A stretch of 22,081 nt of DNA from CAZCYE01 sp964502775. GTDB lineage: Bacteria; Actinomycetota; Acidimicrobiia; IMCC26256; PALSA-555. Made by a program: the position numbers and the translations under genes. The stretch is taken from the NCBI GenBank assembly GCA_964502775.1, contig CAZCYE010000022.1, forward strand, positions 1 through 22,081. The letters are read 5' to 3'. Below the pieces are notes generated by a model that saw only the letters and a list, made by a program, of their open reading frames with translations, made no database searches and was not told where the DNA came from. This document shows positions 13,210 to 19,611 of the stretch, piece after piece (the stretch's first letter is position 1; each line of letters starts with the position of its first letter).

Positions 13210-13255
13210 CCCCGCTCTCGCCCGCCCCGCCCGGGCGAGCACGAAAGGACCCACC

Positions 13256-14131
13256 ATGCAACGACTCCGCGCCCGCCTCGTGTCCGTCACCACGCTCGTC
13301 ACCACGCTCCTCACCGCGCTCGTCACTGGGGCCCTCGGCAGCGGCCTGGCTGCCCCCCGGACCGCGGGTGCAGCCCCGGCCGAGCCTCCCGTCGTGCAGC
13401 CTCCGACCGTGGCCCCCCGCCAGTCGTCCCCCGCGCCCGAGCCCGCAACCCCGCCCGCGACGTCAGCGCCGGATGTGCGCGGCGGCCACGCCGCTCCCGA
13501 TCAGCACGTTCCCAGCCCGGACGCTCCTGGGCAGGACACTGGGAGCGAGGCCCCGGCACCCGGGCATCCCACGGTGCGCAGCGGGCGTGCCGGAGCGGTG
13601 CCCTCCGCCACCCCGGACCCCGACCCTGGCCTCGGTGCGGCTCCGGGTGGGCTCGACCCGTTCGACGCTCCGGCGCCCCCTTCTTCTGAATCGCCCGCTT
13701 CGGCACCCTCTCCTTCGTCGTCCTCCACCCCCTGGGACCCGGACCCGGTTGCCGGCGCGGGTACCGGTGAGGACGGCCCCGGCGATCCAGGATCCGCCCG
13801 CCCGGGCCGAGCCGCCGGCGCAGCCGGACCGGGCGGAGATGATGGCCAAGACCCGACCGCGGCCGGTGCGGAAGCCGCACCGCGCACCTCGTCGGCCGGT
13901 GCCACCACGCCGGTGGCGGCGCGCACGCACGTGATCGTCGCCGGCGAGCATCTCTGGTCGATCGCGGCCGCGCGGGTGGCCGCGTCGTCGGGTCGGTCGG
14001 CCGAGGCGGTGCCCGTCCCCGAGGTGGCGGCCTACTGGCAGCGCCTCTGTGCCGCCAACCGTCACCGGATCCGATCCGGTGACGTCAACCTCGTGTTCCC
14101 GGGCGAGGTGCTCGAGCTCCCCGCACCCTGA
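13256..14131 (+). CDS. Secreted or anchored LysM-domain protein with long Pro-rich linker
   Basis: Predicted 291-residue exported protein. A signal peptide is visible: basic MQRLRARL, hydrophobic core about 9-31, Ala-rich cleavage zone near AAPRTAGA. Residues about 40-220 are low-complexity Pro/Ala/Ser/Gly/Asp, a likely extended wall-spanning linker. The C-terminal domain (about 224-291) is LysM-like: HVIVAGEHLWSIAAARVA, then YWQRLCAANRHRIRSGDVNL and VFPGEVLELP. LysM binds N-acetylglucosamine chains in peptidoglycan. The domain holds an insert after the first helix compared with a standard 45-residue LysM. No catalytic domain is present, so a binding or scaffold role is inferred. ATG at 13256 is preceded by GAAAGGA with 7-nt spacing. 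An upstream ATG at 13169 lies in repeats and has no ribosome site. Confidence 0.78.
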   Translation: MQRLRARLVSVTTLVTTLLTALVTGALGSGLAAPRTAGAAPAEPPVVQPPTVAPRQSSPAPEPATPPATSAPDVRGGHAAPDQHVPSPDAPGQDTGSEAPAPGHPTVRSGRAGAVPSATPDPDPGLGAAPGGLDPFDAPAPPSSESPASAPSPSSSSTPWDPDPVAGAGTGEDGPGDPGSARPGRAAGAAGPGGDDGQDPTAAGAEAAPRTSSAGATTPVAARTHVIVAGEHLWSIAAARVAASSGRSAEAVPVPEVAAYWQRLCAANRHRIRSGDVNLVFPGEVLELPAP

Positions 14132-14173
14132 CCGGCGCGCTCAGTCCGGCGCGCTCAGGCCGGCGCGCTCAGG
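14132..14173. repeat. Three 14-bp tandem repeats between convergent genes
   Basis: CCGGCGCGCTCAGT, CCGGCGCGCTCAGG and CCGGCGCGCTCAGG follow each other from the base after the LysM stop into the end of the convergent phosphatase gene, whose stop codon lies in the third copy. The repeated GCGCGC and CCGG elements could fold, but no classical terminator with a T-run is seen here. Confidence 0.85.
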
Positions 14174-15053
14174 CCGGTGACTGCAGGAGGTCGAGCACGG
14201 CGTCGTGGAGCCGGGCGTTGGTGGTGACGCACTCGCCGCCCTCCCGCCAACCGTCGCCCGATCGGTCGCTGATGCGCCCACCCGCCTCCTCCACGATCGG
14301 GCGCAGGGCGGCGACGTCCCACAGCGCGAGCGCCGGCTCCACCATCACGTCGAGCGCGCCCTCGGCGACGAGCACGTGGCCCCAGAAGTCCACGAAGCCC
14401 ACCGCGCGCCAGCAGCGCTCGGTGAGGGTCTGCACGCCGGCGGCGAGGCCTACGGGCGCGAACTCCCGGAGCGCGTCGGTCGACACGTGCGCGTCCGACA
14501 GGTCGCTCACCTCCGACACGCGGATCGGCGCGCCGTCGGCAAAGGCACCGCCTCCCCGCCGTGCCCACCAGCGCCGCCCCAGCGCGGGGGCCGACACGAC
14601 CCCGACCACACTCTCGCCCTGCACCTCCAGCGCGATCAATGTCGCCCACGCCGGCACCCCCCGGACGAAGCTCTTGGTGCCGTCGATGGGATCGAGCACC
14701 CAGCGCCGGTCGCCGGCTTCTCCGGCTCTCCCGGCTCCGGTTCGGGCCCCGAGCTCCTCGCCGAGGATGCCGTCGTCGGGGCGCGCCCTCGCGATGCGAG
14801 CGCGCAGCTCGACCTCCACGGCCCGGTCGGCGTCGGTCACGGGCGTGAGGTCCGGCTTGTGCTCGACGTGGAGGTGCTGGTCACCGAAGGACGCCAGCGT
14901 GATCTCGTCGGCGGCGTCAGCTAGCTCGAGCGCCAGCAGGAGATCCGACTCGATCCCGGAAGCCGGATCGATCCCGGGAGCCGGATCGATCCCGGGAGAC
15001 GGCTCGCCGTCGGCATTCGCCGGTCGCGGCGCGGGGCGCCGGGTTGTACTCAC
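14169..15053 (-). CDS. hisN: Inositol monophosphatase family phosphatase, HisN-like
   Basis: Predicted 294-residue Mg2+-dependent phosphatase. Metal and catalytic motifs are GEE (98-100), LDPIDGTKSFVRG (120-132) with Asp121 and Asp124, and LWDVAALRPIVEEAGG (244-259) with Asp246. DFWGHVLVAEGALDVMVEP (222-240) is like the IMPase-type histidinol phosphatase of actinobacteria (HisN), the last phosphatase step of histidine synthesis. Inositol monophosphatase remains possible, and no other his gene is here. The first 38 residues are not part of the fold and hold PGIDPAPGIDPASGIE, encoded by an 18-bp DNA repeat. GTG at 15053 has GGGAGG 10 nt upstream. A GTG at 15071 is an alternative. It diverges from ppx. 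Confidence 0.78.
   Translation of the reverse strand: MSTTRRPAPRPANADGEPSPGIDPAPGIDPASGIESDLLLALELADAADEITLASFGDQHLHVEHKPDLTPVTDADRAVEVELRARIARARPDDGILGEELGARTGAGRAGEAGDRRWVLDPIDGTKSFVRGVPAWATLIALEVQGESVVGVVSAPALGRRWWARRGGGAFADGAPIRVSEVSDLSDAHVSTDALREFAPVGLAAGVQTLTERCWRAVGFVDFWGHVLVAEGALDVMVEPALALWDVAALRPIVEEAGGRISDRSGDGWREGGECVTTNARLHDAVLDLLQSPA
14950..15003 (-). repeat. Three 18-bp repeats in the N-terminal region of the phosphatase gene
   Basis: Three 18-mers beginning TCGATCCCGG encode the repeated Pro/Ser-Gly-Ile-Asp/Glu segment. The first two differ at one base, and the third differs from the second in its last few bases. Confidence 0.8.
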
Positions 15054-15101
15054 TCGAGCGTCGCCTCCCACACGGCTCGCACGTCTCTGGTGGCCGTATC
15101 G

Positions 15102-15107
15102 ATCGTA
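15102..15107 (-). promoter_or_regulatory. -10 element TACGAT for the HisN-like gene
   Basis: Minus-strand TACGAT would give a transcript from about 15095 with a leader of about 40 nt carrying GGGAGG before the GTG at 15053. It lies 18 bp from the divergent ppx -10 box. Confidence 0.4.
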
Positions 15108-15125
15108 GGCGTAGGGCGCGCTGGG

Positions 15126-15131
15126 TACCCT
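15126..15131 (+). promoter_or_regulatory. Leaderless -10 element TACCCT for ppx
   Basis: TACCCT ends 6 nt before the GTG at 15138, where the conserved Ppx N-terminus begins. This decides the start against an ATG at 15090. Confidence 0.65.
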
Positions 15132-15137
15132 CGAGCG

Positions 15138-16694
15138 GTGCGGATCGCCGCGCTCGACCTGGGCACGAACTCGTTCCACCTCCTCGTCGCGGACGCCCAT
15201 CCCGATGGCCATTTCGAGGCCATCACCCGGGAGAAGACGATGATCCGCCTAGGCGACGTCGTCGCCCGCGAAGGGCGGATCACCGACGCAGCCGCCGACA
15301 TCGCCGTCCAGACCGTTCATCGCTTCAAGCTCCTCGCGGACGCGGCGGGCGCTACCGAGCTGCACGCGTGCGCCACGAGCGCGATCCGCCGCGCCGCCAA
15401 CGGCGACGCACTCGTGGATCGGATCAGTGCCGAGACCGGCGTCGAGGTCGAGGTCATCAGCGGCCGCCACGAGGCGGAGCTGATCTTCGGTGCCATCCGG
15501 TCCGCGGTGCTGCTGGAGCCACCACCGGCTCTGTGCTTCGACCTCGGCGGAGGCAGCCTCGAGATCATGGTGGGTGACGCCGGCGGTCTGCGCTGGGCCA
15601 CGAGCGAGAACCTCGGGGTGGGCCGTCTCACCGCCGACTTCGTGCACAGCGACCCGCTGTCGAAAGACGACCGCCGGAGGTTGCGCGCGCACCTCGTGTC
15701 CGTGCTCGGCCCGATCGCCGACGTGGTGGCGCGCTTCGAGCCCAAGACGTTCGTCGGCAGCAGCGGCACACTGGAAGCACTGGCGCGCATGGTGGTCGAA
15801 CGCAGGGCCGCCGACGTCCCGGTATCGATCAACCAGCTCAGCTTCACGCGCGACGAGTTCTGGCCGCTGCACAAGCTCGTCGTGGCGTCACCCGCGAACG
15901 AGCGGCTCCGACTCCCCGGTCTGGAAGCCCGGCGCGTGGACCTGATCGCCGCCGGCTCGCTCGTGCTCGCGACCGCGATGGATCTGTTCGGGTTCGAGGA
16001 GCTCACGATCAGCGAGTGGGCGCTGCGCGAAGGCATGATCCTCGACGTCATCGGCCGTCACGATCCCGACCACTGGTCGGACGATCCCCGGGCGCTGCGG
16101 CGGGCCTCGGTGCAGCGGCTCGCACGGCGCTACAACGCCAACGAGGACCACGCGCGTCACGTCGCCCGCCTCGCGCTGGAGATCTTCGACCAGCTCCAAC
16201 CCCTCCACATGCTCGGCACCCGTGAGCGCGAGCTCCTGGAGTACGCGGCGCTGCTGCACGACGTGGGCGAGCACGTGTCGACCACTGGGCACCACCGCCA
16301 TGGCGCTTACCTCATTCGCCACGGCCAGCTGCGGGGCTTCGACCCGGCCGAGGTGCAGCTGCTCGCCGCGCTCGCCCGCTGGCATCGCCGCGGGGAGCCT
16401 CGCCCGGCCGAGGAGTTCGACCAGGTCGACCGCCAGCAGCTGCGCCGGCTCGCCGCCATCCTGCGCCTGGCCGACGGCCTCGACCGCGGCCGGAGCGCGG
16501 CCGTCGAGGGCGTGGACGTTCGGGCCGGGGTGTCCCTCGTGGTGATGGCGCTGCGCGCCCGGGCCGAGGTCGAGCTCGAGCTCTGGGGCGCCCGGCGCAA
16601 GCGCGGGCTGTTCGAGGAGGTCTTCGGGCGCGACCTCGAGTTCACCGTGGCCCCGACCCGCGGCGCGTCGCTGGCCACGGATGCCGGGCCGTGA
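15138..16694 (+). CDS. ppx: Ppx/GppA exopolyphosphatase with C-terminal HD domain
   Basis: Predicted 518-residue cytoplasmic phosphatase acting on polyphosphate and/or guanosine pentaphosphate. The N-terminal actin-like ASKHA domain (about 1-300) has ALDLGTNSFHLLV (5-17), SGRHEAELIFG (108-118) with catalytic Glu112, FDLGGGSLEI (134-143) and VGSSGTLEAL (206-215). The C-terminal part (about 325-500) is an HD-type helical domain: DHARHVARLALEIFDQL (337-353), LLHDVGEHV (372-380) with His374-Asp375, GHHRHGAYLIRH (384-395) and LADGLDRG (444-451) with Asp446. Its metal ligands appear intact, so it may be a second active site rather than only a polyphosphate tunnel. The start GTG at 15138 follows a leaderless -10. 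A small membrane-protein gene overlaps its 3' end. Confidence 0.88.
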   Translation: MRIAALDLGTNSFHLLVADAHPDGHFEAITREKTMIRLGDVVAREGRITDAAADIAVQTVHRFKLLADAAGATELHACATSAIRRAANGDALVDRISAETGVEVEVISGRHEAELIFGAIRSAVLLEPPPALCFDLGGGSLEIMVGDAGGLRWATSENLGVGRLTADFVHSDPLSKDDRRRLRAHLVSVLGPIADVVARFEPKTFVGSSGTLEALARMVVERRAADVPVSINQLSFTRDEFWPLHKLVVASPANERLRLPGLEARRVDLIAAGSLVLATAMDLFGFEELTISEWALREGMILDVIGRHDPDHWSDDPRALRRASVQRLARRYNANEDHARHVARLALEIFDQLQPLHMLGTRERELLEYAALLHDVGEHVSTTGHHRHGAYLIRHGQLRGFDPAEVQLLAALARWHRRGEPRPAEEFDQVDRQQLRRLAAILRLADGLDRGRSAAVEGVDVRAGVSLVVMALRARAEVELELWGARRKRGLFEEVFGRDLEFTVAPTRGASLATDAGP

Positions 16695-16918
16695 CGGAGC
16701 CGCCGGTCCGACCCGAGGCACGCGACCCGCGGCCGCTCGTGGTCCATCTCGTGGTGGACACCGCGGTGGTGTTCCTCGCCACCGCGGTGGCCGCGGTGTT
16801 CTTCGGGGCCGAGTGGTGGGTCGTGCTCGCGATCTCGGCCGGTGTGGGCGCGGTCGCGGCGCCGTACACCCGACGGGCCGAGGCCAGGGCCCTCGCGGCG
16901 CGGCGCCGCACCGAGTGA
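16691..16918 (+). CDS. Small two-helix membrane protein
   Basis: Predicted 75-residue protein of unknown function. A Pro/Arg-rich N-terminus (1-15) precedes two hydrophobic helices (about 16-38 and 42-59, with EWWVVLAIS between turns). A strongly basic tail follows (YTRRAEARALAARRRTE), so both ends are probably cytoplasmic. The GTG start overlaps the ppx stop by 4 nt (GTGA), which implies coupled translation. I do not recognise a family. The association with a polyphosphate enzyme is suggestive only by position. Confidence 0.65.
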   Translation: MTEPPVRPEARDPRPLVVHLVVDTAVVFLATAVAAVFFGAEWWVVLAISAGVGAVAAPYTRRAEARALAARRRTE

Positions 16919-16947
16919 TTGCGCAGTGGCGGAAGCGTGACCCGGCG

Positions 16948-16976
16948 TGACGGAGGCGTTGCGCACTCCTCCGTCA
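16948..16976. terminator. Hairpin between convergent genes
   Basis: TGACGGAGG (16948-16956) and CCTCCGTCA (16968-16976) form a perfect 9-bp stem with an 11-nt loop. It starts 29 nt after the small membrane-protein gene and covers the stop codon of the convergent peptidase gene, so it can serve both directions. There is no T-run. Confidence 0.55.
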
Positions 16977-18509
16977 GCAGCGAGTCCCGCGCCGGGGTAG
17001 CTCGAGCTCCACGAGGTACCGCGCAACGAGTCCGTCGACGCACGCGCTCCCGGTGGCAAAGGCCGTGTGCTGGAAGCCGTCGACCACGACCAGGCGCGCC
17101 GAGCCCAGCGCGCGGGTGAGCGACCGCGCCCAGGCCAGGGGCGTCGCCGGATCCTTCGTGGTGCCGAGCACCAGGATCGGACGAGTCCGGGGCGCGCGCC
17201 AAGGCTCACGCGCCTCGGTGGGCACCGGCCAGAACGCACACGGAATGCTGTTGTTCACGATGGATCGGCCGAGGCGCGGCGCGGCTCGGCCAGCCGCGGC
17301 TTCGATGGCGCGCAATCCCTCGACCCCCCCGAACGCGGGACCGTCGAGGCACGAGATGGCGAAGAACGACTCCTGCGCGGCGCTGTAGGTCCCGTCGGGC
17401 TCGCGTCCCGTGTAGCTGTCCGCGTACCCGAGCATGGTCCTTCCCGATCCGCCGCTGGCGGCGTCGAGCGAGTTCGCCAGCGCGGGCCAGGCCACACGCC
17501 CCGAGTAGAGCAACGTCGCCACGCCGAGGTCGAAGAGCGTCCCGTTGAGGCGGCCCTCGGGAGAGGCGATCTCCCCGGCTTCGGCGCGGCGCCGAAGCTC
17601 GTCATAGGCGTCGCCCGGATCGCCGTCACCGCTGAACGCGCAGCGATCCCCCCGCGTGCACCAGCGCAGGAAGGCCTCCAATGACCCCTCGAAGCCCAGC
17701 GCCTGCTCGACGGCGGAGTCGGCCGCATCGAGGTCGGGATCGATCGCGCCGTCGAGCACCAGCGCGCGCACGCGATCGGGGAACTGCTCCGCGTACAGCG
17801 CTCCGAGGTAGGTGCCGTACGAGTAGCCCACGTAGGTGAGCTGCTCGTCGCCGAGAGCAGCCCGGATGCGGTCGAGATCGCGCGCCGTGCGCGCCGTGGA
17901 CAGGTACGGGAGCAGGGCACCGCCCGCGCGCGCACACGAGTCGGCGAAGGCGGCACCGCCCGCTTCCAAAGCTCGACGCTCATGTTCGTCGTCGGGATCG
18001 AAGTCGAGTGCGTAGAACCCGTCGAGATCGTCCGTGCAGTCGACGGCGGCACTGGAGCCCACGCCACGGGGATCGAAGCCGACGATGTCGAAGCGGTCGC
18101 GGACCCGGGGGGGAAACGCCGCCGCGGCCGCGACCACGAACTCGACGCCCGACGCGCCCGGTCCGCCGGGGTTCACCACCAGCGACCCGATCCGCGGACC
18201 CCGGGCCGGGATGCGGGTCAGTCCCAGCTCGATGGTGGGGCCGTCCGGGACCGCGTCGTCGATCGGGACCTCCAGGCGTGCGCACTGCGCGCGCCCACAG
18301 CGCATCCACGTCAGCGCACCGGGCCCGAGCTCGCCTCGGGGAGCGCCGGTGATCGACGAGGCGGTGACCGGCGAGGCCATGATCGGCGTCGGAGCCATGG
18401 GGCGCTCGGCGCGCGCCGACGACGCGCTCGCCCCCGGCCCCGCGACGCCCATGCCCATCACGAGCGCCAGCGCACTCGCCGTCACCACCGGCCGGTGGTA
18501 GCGCGACAT
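16974..18509 (-). CDS. Secreted alpha/beta hydrolase, TAP-like peptidase (S33)
   Basis: Predicted 511-residue exported hydrolase like the tripeptidyl aminopeptidases of Streptomyces. An N-terminal signal peptide (MSRYHRPVV, hydrophobic core about 8-28) is followed by a mature chain. NPGGPGASG (113-121) forms the oxyanion region, and GFDPRGVGSS (144-153) precedes the nucleophile elbow VGYSYGTYLGALYAEQFPDR (227-246) with Ser230. Asp453 (GTTKDPATP) and His481 (FQHTAF) complete the triad, within the TAP-like C-terminal domain. Several cysteines fit an extracytoplasmic location. It probably trims N-terminal peptides, although related enzymes hydrolyse esters. I chose ATG at 18509 since it starts the signal peptide and lies 11 bp after the Nudix stop. 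A GTG or ATG further upstream would overlap the Nudix gene. Confidence 0.85.
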   Translation of the reverse strand: MSRYHRPVVTASALALVMGMGVAGPGASASSARAERPMAPTPIMASPVTASSITGAPRGELGPGALTWMRCGRAQCARLEVPIDDAVPDGPTIELGLTRIPARGPRIGSLVVNPGGPGASGVEFVVAAAAAFPPRVRDRFDIVGFDPRGVGSSAAVDCTDDLDGFYALDFDPDDEHERRALEAGGAAFADSCARAGGALLPYLSTARTARDLDRIRAALGDEQLTYVGYSYGTYLGALYAEQFPDRVRALVLDGAIDPDLDAADSAVEQALGFEGSLEAFLRWCTRGDRCAFSGDGDPGDAYDELRRRAEAGEIASPEGRLNGTLFDLGVATLLYSGRVAWPALANSLDAASGGSGRTMLGYADSYTGREPDGTYSAAQESFFAISCLDGPAFGGVEGLRAIEAAAGRAAPRLGRSIVNNSIPCAFWPVPTEAREPWRAPRTRPILVLGTTKDPATPLAWARSLTRALGSARLVVVDGFQHTAFATGSACVDGLVARYLVELELPRRGTRC

Positions 18510-18520
18510 CAGGGCCCCGA

Positions 18521-19201
18521 TCAGGGGGTGCGGTCGAGCCGCCACTGGTCCTCCCCGAGCCACAGGCGGTCGCGCGGCCCCGGGAGGTCGGTGTCGCCGG
18601 TGTCGAACCCCGCGTCACCCGCCCACAGCGCGGCGGGGCCCGAGGCGCCCGTCCCGACGCGGGTGACGTAGACGACCGGCTCGCGGGCCACGGCGTCGGC
18701 CAGGAGCGTGCCCACGTCGTCGAAGCCGCCGACGTGGTGCAGCGTCATCCAGGTGGGTGGGGCCAGCTCGATCTCGCCCGCGTCCCGCCGGGTCAGCGCC
18801 TCGGCCGGCCGCATCCACGCCGCGGCACTGATCTCCCCCTCGTCGATGGTCACCTCGGTGCCGGGCGCGGCGGCGAGGAAGAACCATGTGGCGTACCGGC
18901 GCTGGGCAATGCCGAGGGGCGGCGTCCAGTGCGCGAGGTACTCGAGCGACGAAGGATCGAGGACGAGACCGGCCTCTTCCTGCGCCTCCCGCACCGCCGC
19001 GCGCCGGGCGGTGGCGATCTCGTCGCCGTCCCCGGTCTGATCGTGGGGATCCACCCTGCCCCCGGGGAACACCCACATCCCGCCGAATCCCACGTCGACG
19101 CTGCGTCGTAACAGGAGGGTCTCGATCCCTCGGTCGGAGTCCCGCACCAACACGACCGTCGCCGCCGCCGCCGCCGTCGCCGGCGGATCGCCGTCAGCCA
19201 A
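18521..19201 (-). CDS. Nudix hydrolase
   Basis: Predicted 226-residue Nudix family pyrophosphohydrolase. The fold begins ATVVLVRDSDRGIETLLLRR (14-33), then GGMWVFPGGRVDP (40-52) and the catalytic REAQEEAGLV (71-80) with Glu72, Glu75 and Glu76. The Nudix box is longer than the standard 23 residues: about ten extra residues (DQTGDGDEIA) lie between the Gly-Gly and the REXXEE helix, as in NUDT19-like or CoA-type members. It probably cleaves a nucleoside-diphosphate-X compound. The substrate is unknown. The start is a TTG at 19201, because an in-frame stop lies 15 bp upstream and the next start (GTG at 19153) would remove the first strand. It is the middle gene of the ferredoxin-Nudix-peptidase operon. 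Confidence 0.82.
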   Translation of the reverse strand: MADGDPPATAAAAATVVLVRDSDRGIETLLLRRSVDVGFGGMWVFPGGRVDPHDQTGDGDEIATARRAAVREAQEEAGLVLDPSSLEYLAHWTPPLGIAQRRYATWFFLAAAPGTEVTIDEGEISAAAWMRPAEALTRRDAGEIELAPPTWMTLHHVGGFDDVGTLLADAVAREPVVYVTRVGTGASGPAALWAGDAGFDTGDTDLPGPRDRLWLGEDQWRLDRTP

Positions 19202-19216
19202 GACGCACGCCCCGCG

Positions 19217-19417
19217 CTACGCGTCGGCGATCGAGATCGCCTGCGTCGGGCACTTGAGCACTGCTTCCTCCACCTTCGCCCGCAGCTCGTCGGGCGGCTC
19301 GTCCTGGAGCACGTACAAGAAGTTGTCGTCGCGCACCTCGAACACCTCGGGAGCGATCCCCATGCACAACGCGTTGCTGTCACAGCGGTCGAAGTCGACC
19401 ACGACCTTCCAGCCCAT
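19217..19417 (-). CDS. Small ferredoxin, [3Fe-4S] type
   Basis: Predicted 66-residue electron carrier. The cysteine pattern is Cys12, Cys18 and Cys56 (CDSNALC, then KCPTQAI). Three cysteines with C-x5-C and a distant C-P fit a single [3Fe-4S] cluster, as in ferredoxins that serve cytochrome P450 enzymes in actinobacteria. IAPEVFEV (21-28) is typical. No P450 gene is in view. The flavoprotein at 10623-11870 is the kind of reductase that could feed it, but this is inference. Two ATGs in tandem (19420 and 19417) follow GGAGG. The second has the better spacing. A TAAGAT box about 53 nt upstream suggests the operon promoter. The Nudix gene starts 15 bp downstream. Confidence 0.85.
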   Translation of the reverse strand: MGWKVVVDFDRCDSNALCMGIAPEVFEVRDDNFLYVLQDEPPDELRAKVEEAVLKCPTQAISIADA

Positions 19418-19469
19418 CATGCCTCCAACGCTCGACGACACGGCTCGGAACCGTCCCCGCGCCCGAAAA

Positions 19470-19475
19470 ATCTTA
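19470..19475 (-). promoter_or_regulatory. -10 element TAAGAT for the ferredoxin operon
   Basis: Minus-strand TAAGAT would give a transcript from about 19462 and a 44-nt leader with GGAGG just before the tandem ATGs. No -35 box is clear. Confidence 0.4.
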
Positions 19476-19611
19476 CGCGGCCCGGGCGACCCACCATTCG
19501 CGCCGACCTGGGGCAGACTCCACACCGAGGCCCGGCGAGGCCCGGTCAAGATCCGGGTCGGGGCCAGGACCGGGACCAGCGCCGACCTCAGAGCCGGCAT
19601 GAGGAGGTGAC

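Larger units (their letters stand above)
12914..13255. other. Intergenic region between divergent PuuD-like and LysM genes
   Basis: A stretch of 342 bp with no supported gene. From left to right it holds the leader and -10 of the PuuD-like gene, six GAYCGCC cores at about 10-bp spacing (12983-13037), a C-run, a GC-rich stretch without a recognised element, the 9-bp repeats (13165-13209), and the ribosome site of the LysM gene (GAAAGGA, 13242-13248). No clear plus-strand promoter was found. Short open frames across the repeats are low-complexity and not supported. Confidence 0.6.

Noticed and set aside
13169..13255. An earlier start for the LysM protein at 13169.
   Set aside because: The extra residues come from the 9-bp repeats and there is no ribosome site, whereas the ATG at 13256 has GAAAGGA and begins a typical signal peptide.
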